A stretch of DNA of 64,000 nucleotides, from the NCBI RefSeq assembly GCF_004000825.1, contig NZ_BILZ01000001.1:1-64000 (forward strand). The letters are read 5' to 3'. This document shows, piece by piece, positions 9,601 through 17,453 of the stretch. A program made the position numbers and the translations under genes. The notes below the pieces were generated by a model, which made no database searches, was not told where the DNA came from, and saw only the letters and a program-made list of their open reading frames with translations. This DNA is from Paenibacillus kobensis NBRC 15729 (GTDB lineage: Bacteria > Bacillota > Bacilli > Paenibacillales > Paenibacillaceae). How positions within the stretch are numbered: the first letter of the stretch is position 1; each line of letters starts with the position of its first letter.

Positions 9601-12600
9601 GAGTATCGATGAGCTTGCTGTCCCGCGAGTTTATTCAGTGCTACCAAGGAGAGGAACTGCAGCCTCTATTGGTTCAGTACAAGGATTATGCGGTATGGCA
9701 GCTCGAGCAAGCGAAGGGAGACGAGATGGAGCGGCACCTGGCGTATTGGACCGGCATCTTCTCGGACGGTATTCCCGTGCTGGAGCTGCCGACGGACCAT
9801 CCACGGTCAGCTGTAAGGAGCTTCGAAGGGGATACCGTGTCCGTGAAGATCGATCCCTCTCTGCTTCAGGGGCTTCAGACCTTAGCCCAAGACAGCGGAG
9901 CCACACTGTTTATGGTACTGCTCGCCGTCTTTAACGTGCTGCTGTCCAAATATTCGAGACAACAGGATATCGTGGTGGGTACTCCGGTATCAGGCAGAGA
10001 CCATCCGGATGTGGACTCCGTCATGGGGATGTTCGTCAACACGCTGTCACTCCGCAATACCCCGAAGGAAGAGCTGACATTCCGAGACTTCCTTCGTGAA
10101 GTGATACAATCCTCGCTCGAGGCGTTTGATCACAGCGTGTATCCGTTCGAGCAGTTGGTGGAGCAGGTTCAGGCGCAGCGGGAGCTCAGCCGCAATCCGC
10201 TGTTCGACGTCATGCTAGTTCTTCAGAATATGGAGAACATTGATCTGGTATCCAATGAGCTGGTCTTCAGCACTTACCCGATGGCATGGCGAGTGTCGAA
10301 GTTCGATCTGACGCTGACGCTGCGGGAAGAAGAGGAAGGCTTAAACGGCGTGCTCGAGTATGCCGCCTCGCTGTTCGAGCGAGAGACGGCAGAACGCATG
10401 GCAGCTCACTTCGTACAGTTGCTCGGGGAAGCCGTACGGGAGCCGGACAGCCGGCTCGGCGAGCTGAATATGCTGCAGCCCGATGAGACTCGTCAGATTC
10501 AGGAGGTGTTCAATGCTACGGACAGCGAGTACCCCCGGAGCCAGACGATTCACGGTTTATTCGAGGAACAGGCTGCGCGTTCGCCGGAACGTGTGGCTGT
10601 CTTGTTCGGGGATAGCCGTATCACTTATGCCGAACTGAATGCCAAGGCCAATCAAATAGCGCATCGTCTGTGCGGGTTGGGTGTACAGCCGGATACAGTT
10701 GTCGCTATCATGACGGAGCGTTCGCTCGGAATGATCGCCGGCATTTTCGGAATCCTGAAGGCAGGCGGCGCCTACCTGCCGATCGATCCGAACCTACCTG
10801 CCGAGCGTATACGCTATATGCTCAAGGACAGCGGGGCTGTGATTCTTCTATGTCAGGATCAAGATCATTCGGTCTGCGCAGGTTTTTCGGGCACAGTGTT
10901 AGATATAGAGGACTCGTCTTTGTTGGCGCACCTTTCCTCGAATCTGCCGCAGGCTGCTGCTTCTTCCAATCTAGCCTACGTGATCTACACCTCTGGTTCA
11001 ACTGGACAGCCAAAGGGTGTCATGATCGAGCATCATTCGGTCATCAATCGGCTCCATTGGATGCAGAAGGAGTACCCGCTAAGCGAACGAGATGTCATCC
11101 TTCAGAAGACGCCGTATACGTTCGATGTGTCGGTGTGGGAGCTGTTCTGGTGGTCCTGGTACGGTGCCAGCCTATGCTTCCTGGAACCCGGGGGAGAGAA
11201 AGATCCAGCGGGTATTGCCCGTACGATCGCCGAACATAGGGTGACGACCCTGCATTTCGTGCCTCCGATGCTGAATGCGTTCCTGGATCATCTGGAAGAA
11301 CAATGTGAATCGTTGAACGCGATGAATGCTGTAAAACAGGTTTTTGCCTCCGGCGAAGCGCTGCCGAAGCACACGGTAGACCGATTTTTCGCCATACTCG
11401 GACAGGGCCGGGTAAAGCTGGTGAATTTATATGGGCCGACAGAAGCGACGGTGGATGTTACCTCGTTCGAATGCAAGCCAGGCCTTGTACGGATTCCGAT
11501 CGGGAAGCCGATAGACAATATCCGGATGCATGTTATGGACCGTCAGCTGCGTCCGCTACCTATCGGGATTCCCGGAGAGCTCTGCATATCAGGCGCGGGA
11601 CTGGCCAGAGGTTATCTGGGACGTCCTGAGCTAACGGATGAGAAGTTCGTTCTTGACCCCTTCAATCCGGGAGAACGGATGTACCGCACCGGGGATATCG
11701 CACGTTGGCTTCCAGACGGCAATGTGGAGTATCTCGGCAGAATCGACCACCAAGTGAAAATTCGGGGTTATCGGATCGAGCTGGGTGAAATCGCCGAAAC
11801 GATGAAGAAGCATCCGTTCGTATCGGATGCGGCAGTGATCGACCGGACAGGCTCTGACGGAAGCAAGTACTTATGTGCTTATCTCGTTGCAGTTGGCGAT
11901 GTGACAGACGGCGAATGCAGAGAACATCTTCACGTAACCCTGCCTAGTTACATGGTACCGTCCCATTTCGTTAGATTGGATGCTTTGCCTCTTACTCCGA
12001 ATGGAAAGCTGAACCGGGGGGCGCTCCCTGAACCGGTCTTGCGCGCCGGTCTCGATGACGAGCGATCCTATACGGAGCCGGGGACAGAATTGGAGCAGGC
12101 GCTCGCAGGCATCTGGGGGGAGGTCCTTGGCAGAGAGCAGGTCGGAATCCACGATGATTTCTTCCACTTAGGCGGTGATTCCATTGTGCTCCTCCGGCTG
12201 GCGAGCCGTATTCATAACCAATTAGGCATGGAAACGGAACTGAAGGAGTTGTATACGCATCGTACGATTTCCGAGCTTGCTGCTTACTTGAGCCAGAGCA
12301 GCGGTAGAGGGCAGACACAAGCCATTAAGGAGGGATTGCAGCTTATTGAGGCATTCCAAGAGAGTGCGAGAACAGGCCGTTTCTTCAGCTCCTATGCTTC
12401 CAATGAGATCGATGATTTCTTCCCCTTAAGCAAAATTCAGCAGAGTATGGTTTACTATTCCATGCTGAAGCCGGACCAGCCGATCTACCATGACCAGTTC
12501 TTCTTCCCGGTGGCCTTCCGCCCCTGGGACAGCAGTCTCTTCGAACGGATCGCCCGAAATCTGGCACAACGTCATGCTATTCTAAGGACCGTCTTCGACA

Positions 12601-15600
12601 TTGATTCCCTTGATGAACCCGTACAGATCGTGCTTACTCAGGCCAAGCCGGATGTTGCAGTTGAAGATCTCCGGCACATGGCTGCAGATGAACAGCGGGA
12701 TTATATCGAATTGCGAAAAAATGCCGACCTTAAGGTCAAATACCTGGTGGACGGAGCGCTGCTGTGGAGACTAAGTGTATTCAGACTTGGAGAAGAAAGT
12801 GCAGTCGTATTCCTGTCTTTCCACCATGCCGTGCTGGACGGATGGAGTGTGGCCGTATTCCAGCAGGAGTTCATAGAACTGTACAACCATATAGCCGCTG
12901 GCGGACTGGAAAATGCACCGGATGGGCTAGAGCCCGCTCCATTGCGCTTCTCGTATAAGGATTATGTGGCACTGAACGCTTATAAACAGGCGGATGCTAG
13001 AACGGAACAATTCTGGACAACGTTCCTGAGCGGATATACACGCGGCAAGCTGCCGTTTAATTTAGCCCGCAAGCCGCTGGACAAGGATGGTTCCAGCACC
13101 ATAATTAGAAGAACATTGGCTCCAGAACTGAGCGGAAGGCTGGAGCAGCAATCCGGCAAGTACGGCTGCACGGTACGTGACCTGTGTCTCGCTGCCCATC
13201 TGTATCTGCTGCGTGTCATTACCGGCGAAGCCGATATCATCACTGGCCTTGTCTCACATGACCGCCTTGCAGTGGAGGATGGCGACCGCATTCTGGGCTG
13301 TTTCTTGAATTCGCTTCCCATACGGATGCAACTAGATAAACGGGAGGAGAAACAGGAGCTTGTCCGCAAGGTAGCGGAGACGGTATACCGAATGAATGCC
13401 CATGAGGCGTTTCTGAGCGACATCGCACGGATGATAGGGGAGAGGACCGATCCGGCTCTTAATCCGATCTTCGACACTTTGTTCAACTATACGGAATTCC
13501 ATGTCTTGGACTTCACAGAGGTTCAGAAGAACATCCAAGTGGAGGAGAATGACGGCTTGGAGCTCCGAAGCTCGGAGATGACCAACACGCTGCTTGATGT
13601 GGAAGTGCACCGGAGCGGTGGACGAATGAATGTACAGATCAAATATTCACCCCAATACTTCTATCAACGGGATATGGATACGGTATTCACGTTCTATGTG
13701 CGGATTCTCGAGAAACTAAGCGAATCGGAGTTCGGCTTTCTCGACAGCGCTGAGCTTATGCTTGAAGAGGAGAAGGCGAAGCAGCTTCATGAATGGAACG
13801 CTCCGGTACATGAGCTGCCAGAAGCCTATACGGAAGGGCTCACTTTGCACGCTCTGTTCGAGGAGCAGGCCGCCCGCACACCGGATGCGCCGGCGGTTCG
13901 TCACCGGGGACGCACGCTGACCTATGTTCAGCTGGAGTCGGAAGCCAACCGGCTCGCCCGGCATCTTGCCGCACGCGGCGTGCGAAGCGGCGACCATGTC
14001 GCCCTTATCACCGGGCGCGGCAGCGCCATGATCACAGGCATGCTAGCGATCCTTAAAGCGGGAGCAGCCTATGTGCCGATTGATCCCGACTACCCGGCAG
14101 GGCGTAAGACTTCTATTTTGCAAAATGCGGAAGCAACTGCAGTGTTGGCCGACCAAGCTTACCCGGACCTCGAGGACTTTGGGCATGAGCGCCTCATTCT
14201 CATGAGTGATCCGGAACTCGCAGAGGTAAGCACGCAGCCGCTAAAGCTGGATAAGGACAGCAGAGACCTCGCTTATATCATCTATACGTCGGGATCCACC
14301 GGCACGCCGAAGGGCGTCATGATCGAGCATCGCAGTGCGGTCAACCTGGTTAGCTGGGTCAACACCAGGTTCGAGGTCGGAACGCATGACCGTCTGCTCT
14401 TCCTCACCTCCATGTGCTTCGACCTGTCGGTGTACGATATCTTCGGTATGCTAGCGGCCGGAGGAACGGTCGTCGTAGCCGAGCGGGAGGATGTGCTGGA
14501 GCCGTCGTCCCTGCTGAAGCTGATGGAGGATGAGGGCGTCACGTTCTGGGATTCCGTGCCGACGACGATGAATCACTTCATGCACCATCTGGAGGAAATG
14601 CTGGCCGAGAAGCCAGATATGGAAGTACCATTTGGACTGCGGCTCGTCTTCATGAGCGGTGACTGGATTCCCGTCACGCTGCCGGACCGCATACGGCGCT
14701 CTTTCCCGCGTGCGGAAGTGATCTCGCTGGGAGGCGCGACGGAAGGGACCGTATGGTCCAACTATTACCCGATCGGTAATGTATCTCCTCTCAAGAGCAG
14801 CATCCCATACGGCGTTCCGATTGGCGGCAACGCGTTCTACATTCTGGACGAAGACAAGGAGCCGGTGCCTTGGGGCGTGGCCGGGGAGCTGTACATTGGC
14901 GGCGTTGGTGTAGCCCGCGGTTATCGGAAAGACGAATCGAAGACGGCCGCGGCCTTCGTGCCGGACCCGTTCTTAGCTGGAAGCATGATGTACAAGACAG
15001 GCGACCTAGGCCGTCTGATGCCGGACGGGAACATGGAGTTTCTTGGACGCAAGGACCATCAGGTGAAGATCCGCGGTTACCGGGTGGAGTTAGGTGAGAT
15101 CGACGGCCGGTTGTTCAGGCACCCTGGTATCCGCGAGGCGGTGACGATCGACCGGCAGGACGGTCAGGAGCACCGGTACTTGTGTGCCTATATCGTTCCT
15201 TCGGACGATACGCTCACGCAAGCTGCAATCCGCGAGTATCTTGCATCCGATCTGCCTTCCTACATGGTACCTGCATCTTACATCTGGATGGACCGGCTGC
15301 CGCTTAACGCGAACGGCAAGGTGGACCGCGGGCAGTTGCCTGCACCGGCAGACGCGGAGGGGGCGCTTGCCGTACATGGCGGACAGGGGGCACCGTCGAA
15401 TGAATGGGAGGAACGGCTGTATCAGCTTTGGCAAGATATCCTCGGAACGGGAACGATGAGCGTTCACGATACCTTTTTTGAATGGGGCGGAGACTCCCTC
15501 AACGTGACGCTGCTTGTAAACCGGATTCGCAAAAGCCTGCATATAGAAGTCACCTTGCAGGAAGTGTTCCGCAATCCAACCATCCGAGGGCTAGCGGATC

Positions 15601-17018
15601 TGATCCAATCGAAGCAAAGTGACCTCGAACTAGAGCCCGTTACAGCGGGAGGCAGCGCATATCTTGAAATTGTACGTGCACCGGAGATGGAGGTATACCC
15701 GGTCACTTCAGCACAGAAGCGAATGTATACCATCAGCTTCCGCAATGCTGCGGGGCTTAGCTACAATACCCCTGTTGTTCATTTGTTGGAGGGAAATCTG
15801 CAGCTGGAAAGGGTGCAGCATGCGCTTCATCAGCTTTCACTCCGCCATGAATCGCTGCGTACCGGCTTCAAGGTTGAAGATGGTGAGGTTGTACAGATCA
15901 TTGAAGAAAGCCCAATTGTCGACCTGGAGTTCGCAGACCTGACGGAGCAAGCAGTCGAGCAGTATGTGCAAGCCTTCGTACGTCCGTTCGATCTAGGGCA
16001 TCCGCCGTTATTCCGGGTGGCGCTTGCCTCTATCGGGCACGACCGGCATTTGCTGATGTTCGATATGCATCATATCGTGACTGATGGACGATCCATGACG
16101 ATTCTGGCGCAAGAATTTGTTCAACTGTATGAGGGCAGAGCTCTTCCTCCGCTCAAAATCCAGTACAAAGATTATGCGGTGTGGCAGCAGCAGCGCCGCC
16201 TAAGTGAATCGTATCTGAAGCAAGAACGGTTCTGGCTGGAGGCACTCTCCGGAGAGCTTATGCCGCTGGATCTGTCTGTCGCTTTGCCAAGGCCGATGCA
16301 TCGCAGCTTCGATGGGGCCATCATAGAGTGCGTCATTGAGCCTGCTGTCAGCTTGCAAGTGAAGGAGCTTGCCGTGCGAAGCGGTGCGACTCTCTTTATG
16401 ATTCTGATGGCTGCGTATACGATTCTCTTGTCGAAGCACAGCGGCAGGGAAGATCTTATTGTGGGAACGCCGGTATCGGGAAGGTTGTCCGAAGATGTGG
16501 AAGGACTGATCGGCATGTTTGTCGGTACGCTTCCAATGCGGTATTTCCCTTCGAAGCGCACTGATTTTCTTACTTACTTGTCCGAAGTAAAGGAGCGTAC
16601 GCTAGCGGCCTTTGAGAACCAGGAATATCCGCTGGAAGAAATCGTCGAGCAGCTTGGTGTGAAAGTAGAGGCGAACCGAAACCCGCTCTTCGATACGATG
16701 TTCCTATTTGACCATTACGGCATGCAGGAACCTGAGCTCTTGTCTTCGCTGAACGTCACTCCATATCCATTCGAACAGCGCACAGCCAAGATGGACTTGA
16801 CCTTGTTCACTTCCATGGAGGCAGACCGGCTGAAGATCCGGCTGGAATATGCTACAGCGATATTCGGTCATGAGGCGGCACAAACCTTGGTGTCTGACTA
16901 TGTCAAGATTGTGGAGGCTATAGCCAGCAATCCGAATGGCATCATAGGAGATATCGAGCTTGAAGAGTCCTTGCAAATTGCTGGCGATTTGGTGAATGCT
17001 ATAGAGTTTCATTTCTGA
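6618..17018 (+). CDS. Nonribosomal peptide synthetase, c(half)-A(Ser)-PCP-C-A(Ser)-PCP-C-A(X)-PCP-C
   Basis: 3466 residues starting at an ATG triplet behind GGAAGGAAG. Domain order by motif: half condensation domain (1-220, no HHxxxDG); adenylation 1 (A3 near 410, A10 near 749); carrier LGGHSL near 804; condensation HHIIADG near 988; adenylation 2 (A3 near 1457, A10 near 1794); carrier LGGDS near 1852; condensation HHAVLDG near 2069; adenylation 3 (A3 near 2555, A10 near 2897); carrier WGGDSL near 2956; terminal condensation HHIVTDG near 3151. Adenylation 1 and 2 both read D-V-W-H-F-S-L-V-D-K, the EntF-type serine code. Adenylation 3 reads D-L-Y-D-F-S-L-V-W-K, the same as the first synthetase. 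There is no thioesterase, reductase or epimerase, so release must involve another protein. Confidence 0.96.
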   Translation: MMMKRYERERAFWQHKLDAGIPVACFPYNINAESGAASDARFRKPLETAISERVQQVAGGSQLAVFLILLAGVEGLLHRYTGETDILLGVPVLREPKSADGGLNSLVFVANQVTGTSSLKSLFAAIKASVSEASEHQELPFWNYAERIPGTVGTEGGKPHIHTVIGYGPVHTQEFMKECSSDLVLWFDLEVPNQLTLDVRYNKRRYSLDAMERLHRHLQQLMSSLLGSPDLAIEDMSLITEEENESLLTAFQSTAHDYSHDKTLHALFEEQTARTPDRTAVQFGDSRLTYAELNARANRMAHRLRGHGVEPDTIVAIMTERSLGMITGIYGILKAGGAYLPIDPKLPEERIRYMLQDSGATVLLCQDEGHPVCANLAVTVLDLDPADASESAYPSSNPLSAAAPSNLAYVIYTSGSTGQPKGVMIEHHSVINRIQWMQKAYPLGEGDVILQKTPYAFDVSVWELFWWSWYGASLTFLEPGGEREPAQIVRTIIEQKVTTLHFVPPMLTAFLNYLEGDAESAKALESVKQVFASGEALPKHTVDRFFTILGPDRMQLVNLYGPTEATVDVSSFECKPGLARIPIGKPIDNIRLYVVDRSLRLLPVGIPGELCIAGVGLARGYLGRPELTCEKFIADPFVPGERMYRTGDLARWLPDGNVEYLGRMDHQVKIRGYRIELGEIEARLLEIEGIVEAAVIAEEDGSGEKQLFAYAVSGASFHPGSWKEELSRQLPAYMIPASLTVLEKLPLTLSGKLDRRALPKPETALRTGRAAYLAPRDETEAKLAEIWRQVLGLREIGVRDNFFELGGHSLWAARLTGAIYKEMNVELPIRDVFQAPTIELMAAKVREAKRRNYVPIPIAEAQEYYPVSSAQKRIYLLRHLTGGELGYNMPGVLEIRGPLDMDKAEAAFRRLILRHESLRTSFMMKEGEVVQRIHERVPFVLEQYAGDEEEAETMIRQFVRPFDLSRAPLLRAGLMKLGDDRHLLLFDTHHIIADGVSMSLLSREFIQCYQGEELQPLLVQYKDYAVWQLEQAKGDEMERHLAYWTGIFSDGIPVLELPTDHPRSAVRSFEGDTVSVKIDPSLLQGLQTLAQDSGATLFMVLLAVFNVLLSKYSRQQDIVVGTPVSGRDHPDVDSVMGMFVNTLSLRNTPKEELTFRDFLREVIQSSLEAFDHSVYPFEQLVEQVQAQRELSRNPLFDVMLVLQNMENIDLVSNELVFSTYPMAWRVSKFDLTLTLREEEEGLNGVLEYAASLFERETAERMAAHFVQLLGEAVREPDSRLGELNMLQPDETRQIQEVFNATDSEYPRSQTIHGLFEEQAARSPERVAVLFGDSRITYAELNAKANQIAHRLCGLGVQPDTVVAIMTERSLGMIAGIFGILKAGGAYLPIDPNLPAERIRYMLKDSGAVILLCQDQDHSVCAGFSGTVLDIEDSSLLAHLSSNLPQAAASSNLAYVIYTSGSTGQPKGVMIEHHSVINRLHWMQKEYPLSERDVILQKTPYTFDVSVWELFWWSWYGASLCFLEPGGEKDPAGIARTIAEHRVTTLHFVPPMLNAFLDHLEEQCESLNAMNAVKQVFASGEALPKHTVDRFFAILGQGRVKLVNLYGPTEATVDVTSFECKPGLVRIPIGKPIDNIRMHVMDRQLRPLPIGIPGELCISGAGLARGYLGRPELTDEKFVLDPFNPGERMYRTGDIARWLPDGNVEYLGRIDHQVKIRGYRIELGEIAETMKKHPFVSDAAVIDRTGSDGSKYLCAYLVAVGDVTDGECREHLHVTLPSYMVPSHFVRLDALPLTPNGKLNRGALPEPVLRAGLDDERSYTEPGTELEQALAGIWGEVLGREQVGIHDDFFHLGGDSIVLLRLASRIHNQLGMETELKELYTHRTISELAAYLSQSSGRGQTQAIKEGLQLIEAFQESARTGRFFSSYASNEIDDFFPLSKIQQSMVYYSMLKPDQPIYHDQFFFPVAFRPWDSSLFERIARNLAQRHAILRTVFDIDSLDEPVQIVLTQAKPDVAVEDLRHMAADEQRDYIELRKNADLKVKYLVDGALLWRLSVFRLGEESAVVFLSFHHAVLDGWSVAVFQQEFIELYNHIAAGGLENAPDGLEPAPLRFSYKDYVALNAYKQADARTEQFWTTFLSGYTRGKLPFNLARKPLDKDGSSTIIRRTLAPELSGRLEQQSGKYGCTVRDLCLAAHLYLLRVITGEADIITGLVSHDRLAVEDGDRILGCFLNSLPIRMQLDKREEKQELVRKVAETVYRMNAHEAFLSDIARMIGERTDPALNPIFDTLFNYTEFHVLDFTEVQKNIQVEENDGLELRSSEMTNTLLDVEVHRSGGRMNVQIKYSPQYFYQRDMDTVFTFYVRILEKLSESEFGFLDSAELMLEEEKAKQLHEWNAPVHELPEAYTEGLTLHALFEEQAARTPDAPAVRHRGRTLTYVQLESEANRLARHLAARGVRSGDHVALITGRGSAMITGMLAILKAGAAYVPIDPDYPAGRKTSILQNAEATAVLADQAYPDLEDFGHERLILMSDPELAEVSTQPLKLDKDSRDLAYIIYTSGSTGTPKGVMIEHRSAVNLVSWVNTRFEVGTHDRLLFLTSMCFDLSVYDIFGMLAAGGTVVVAEREDVLEPSSLLKLMEDEGVTFWDSVPTTMNHFMHHLEEMLAEKPDMEVPFGLRLVFMSGDWIPVTLPDRIRRSFPRAEVISLGGATEGTVWSNYYPIGNVSPLKSSIPYGVPIGGNAFYILDEDKEPVPWGVAGELYIGGVGVARGYRKDESKTAAAFVPDPFLAGSMMYKTGDLGRLMPDGNMEFLGRKDHQVKIRGYRVELGEIDGRLFRHPGIREAVTIDRQDGQEHRYLCAYIVPSDDTLTQAAIREYLASDLPSYMVPASYIWMDRLPLNANGKVDRGQLPAPADAEGALAVHGGQGAPSNEWEERLYQLWQDILGTGTMSVHDTFFEWGGDSLNVTLLVNRIRKSLHIEVTLQEVFRNPTIRGLADLIQSKQSDLELEPVTAGGSAYLEIVRAPEMEVYPVTSAQKRMYTISFRNAAGLSYNTPVVHLLEGNLQLERVQHALHQLSLRHESLRTGFKVEDGEVVQIIEESPIVDLEFADLTEQAVEQYVQAFVRPFDLGHPPLFRVALASIGHDRHLLMFDMHHIVTDGRSMTILAQEFVQLYEGRALPPLKIQYKDYAVWQQQRRLSESYLKQERFWLEALSGELMPLDLSVALPRPMHRSFDGAIIECVIEPAVSLQVKELAVRSGATLFMILMAAYTILLSKHSGREDLIVGTPVSGRLSEDVEGLIGMFVGTLPMRYFPSKRTDFLTYLSEVKERTLAAFENQEYPLEEIVEQLGVKVEANRNPLFDTMFLFDHYGMQEPELLSSLNVTPYPFEQRTAKMDLTLFTSMEADRLKIRLEYATAIFGHEAAQTLVSDYVKIVEAIASNPNGIIGDIELEESLQIAGDLVNAIEFHF
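7416..8660 (+). repeat. Duplicated serine adenylation domain, copy A
   Basis: Matches 10557-11795 at an offset of 3141 bases at the start and 3135 at the end, so only a 6-base net indel. The A4-A5 core is almost identical in protein and DNA, and both copies carry the serine code. Confidence 0.8.
10557..11795 (+). repeat. Duplicated serine adenylation domain, copy B
   Basis: Second serine adenylation domain of the large synthetase, partner of 7416-8660. Downstream of this copy the architecture diverges: its carrier domain is of the GGDS type and the following condensation domain differs. Confidence 0.8.
13041..15350 (+). repeat. Duplicated NRPS module, copy B
   Basis: Partner of the 1-2310 copy; condensation C-lobe plus adenylation domain with the unassigned D-L-Y-D code. 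The downstream carrier and condensation domains are clearly more diverged than this block. Confidence 0.85.
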
Positions 17019-17092
17019 TTCAAGTTGTGGGAATGAAAAAGTCATTGAGTTATTGTCTGTGACAAGAACGTACCTTAATACGCATAACAAAT

Positions 17093-17123
17093 GTAAGAGC
17101 CGCAGCGGTGCTGCGGCTCTTAC
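17093..17123 (+). terminator. Hairpin after the NRPS operon
   Basis: Perfect 14-bp stem with a 3-base loop (GGT), core AAGAGCCGCAGC and its complement, 75 bases after the last synthetase stop. There is no long T-run after it, so termination may be partial, or the hairpin may protect the mRNA end. Confidence 0.55.
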
Positions 17124-17274
17124 TAATAGGCCAAGGTTGTCAATTAGATACATTCGTTTGCTTTCTACGAATCAGCAGTCACAGAGCGGTTATGAGAAAT
17201 TCCTGAACAATTGACAGGACTTCGCTATTCATCCCAGTAGGTTTGGAATAGAGCTTGCTTTAACGAATATCACT

Positions 17275-17303
17275 CAACAATTCGCGGCTACCGCGGATTG
17301 TTG
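17275..17303. repeat. GC-rich inverted repeat
   Basis: Arms CAACAATTCGCGG and CCGCGGATTGTTG with a 3-base loop and a single G-T type mismatch. No T-run follows on either side, so it may be an RNA hairpin or a protein-binding site upstream of the regulator. Confidence 0.5.
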
Positions 17304-17355
17304 TTGATAATGGGAACCTGTAAGCTCAGCCTGCAACGAGCAGGATCATTCTATA

Positions 17356-17385
17356 TTGTATCGAATACTACAAGGGTCGTATATT
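17356..17385 (+). promoter_or_regulatory. Possible promoter of the STAND/LuxR regulator
   Basis: TTGTAT and TATATT separated by 18 bases, about 70 bases before the regulator start. The predicted start of transcription lies inside the inverted repeat 17371-17403 and upstream of the GTATAC dyad, an arrangement that would suit autoregulation. Read by eye only. Confidence 0.35.
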
Positions 17386-17404
17386 AATATGAATAGACCC
17401 TTGA

Positions 17405-17422
17405 GTATACATTTAAGTATAC
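17405..17422. promoter_or_regulatory. GTATAC-N6-GTATAC dyad upstream of the regulator
   Basis: Two GTATAC hexamers 12 bases apart, start to start, form an 18-base dyad 31 bases before the regulator start codon. The same arrangement occurs at 19810-19827 upstream of the tail module. The second hexamer contains TATACA, which could also serve as a -10 box. Confidence 0.45.
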
Positions 17423-17453
17423 ATATAAGGAAATTGCGTCGTTGGAGGATTCC

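Larger units (their letters stand above)
17019..17453. other. Intergenic region between NRPS and regulator
   Basis: A 435-base region with no convincing gene. It holds two hairpins (17093-17123, 17275-17303), an inverted repeat of eight-base arms (17371-17378 and 17396-17403), a possible promoter and the GTATAC dyad next to the regulator start. It is clearly more AT-rich than the synthetase genes. Confidence 0.7.

Noticed and set aside
12400-13500. Heterocyclisation (Cy) domain before the Cys-like module
   Set aside because: The domain has HHAVLDG, the standard condensation motif, and not the DxxxxD motif of Cy domains.
16070-17018. Epimerase or thioesterase domain at the end of the large synthetase
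   Set aside because: The motif HHIVTDGRS and the closing GTPVSGR and NPLFDT segments are those of a normal condensation domain; no GxSxG motif follows.
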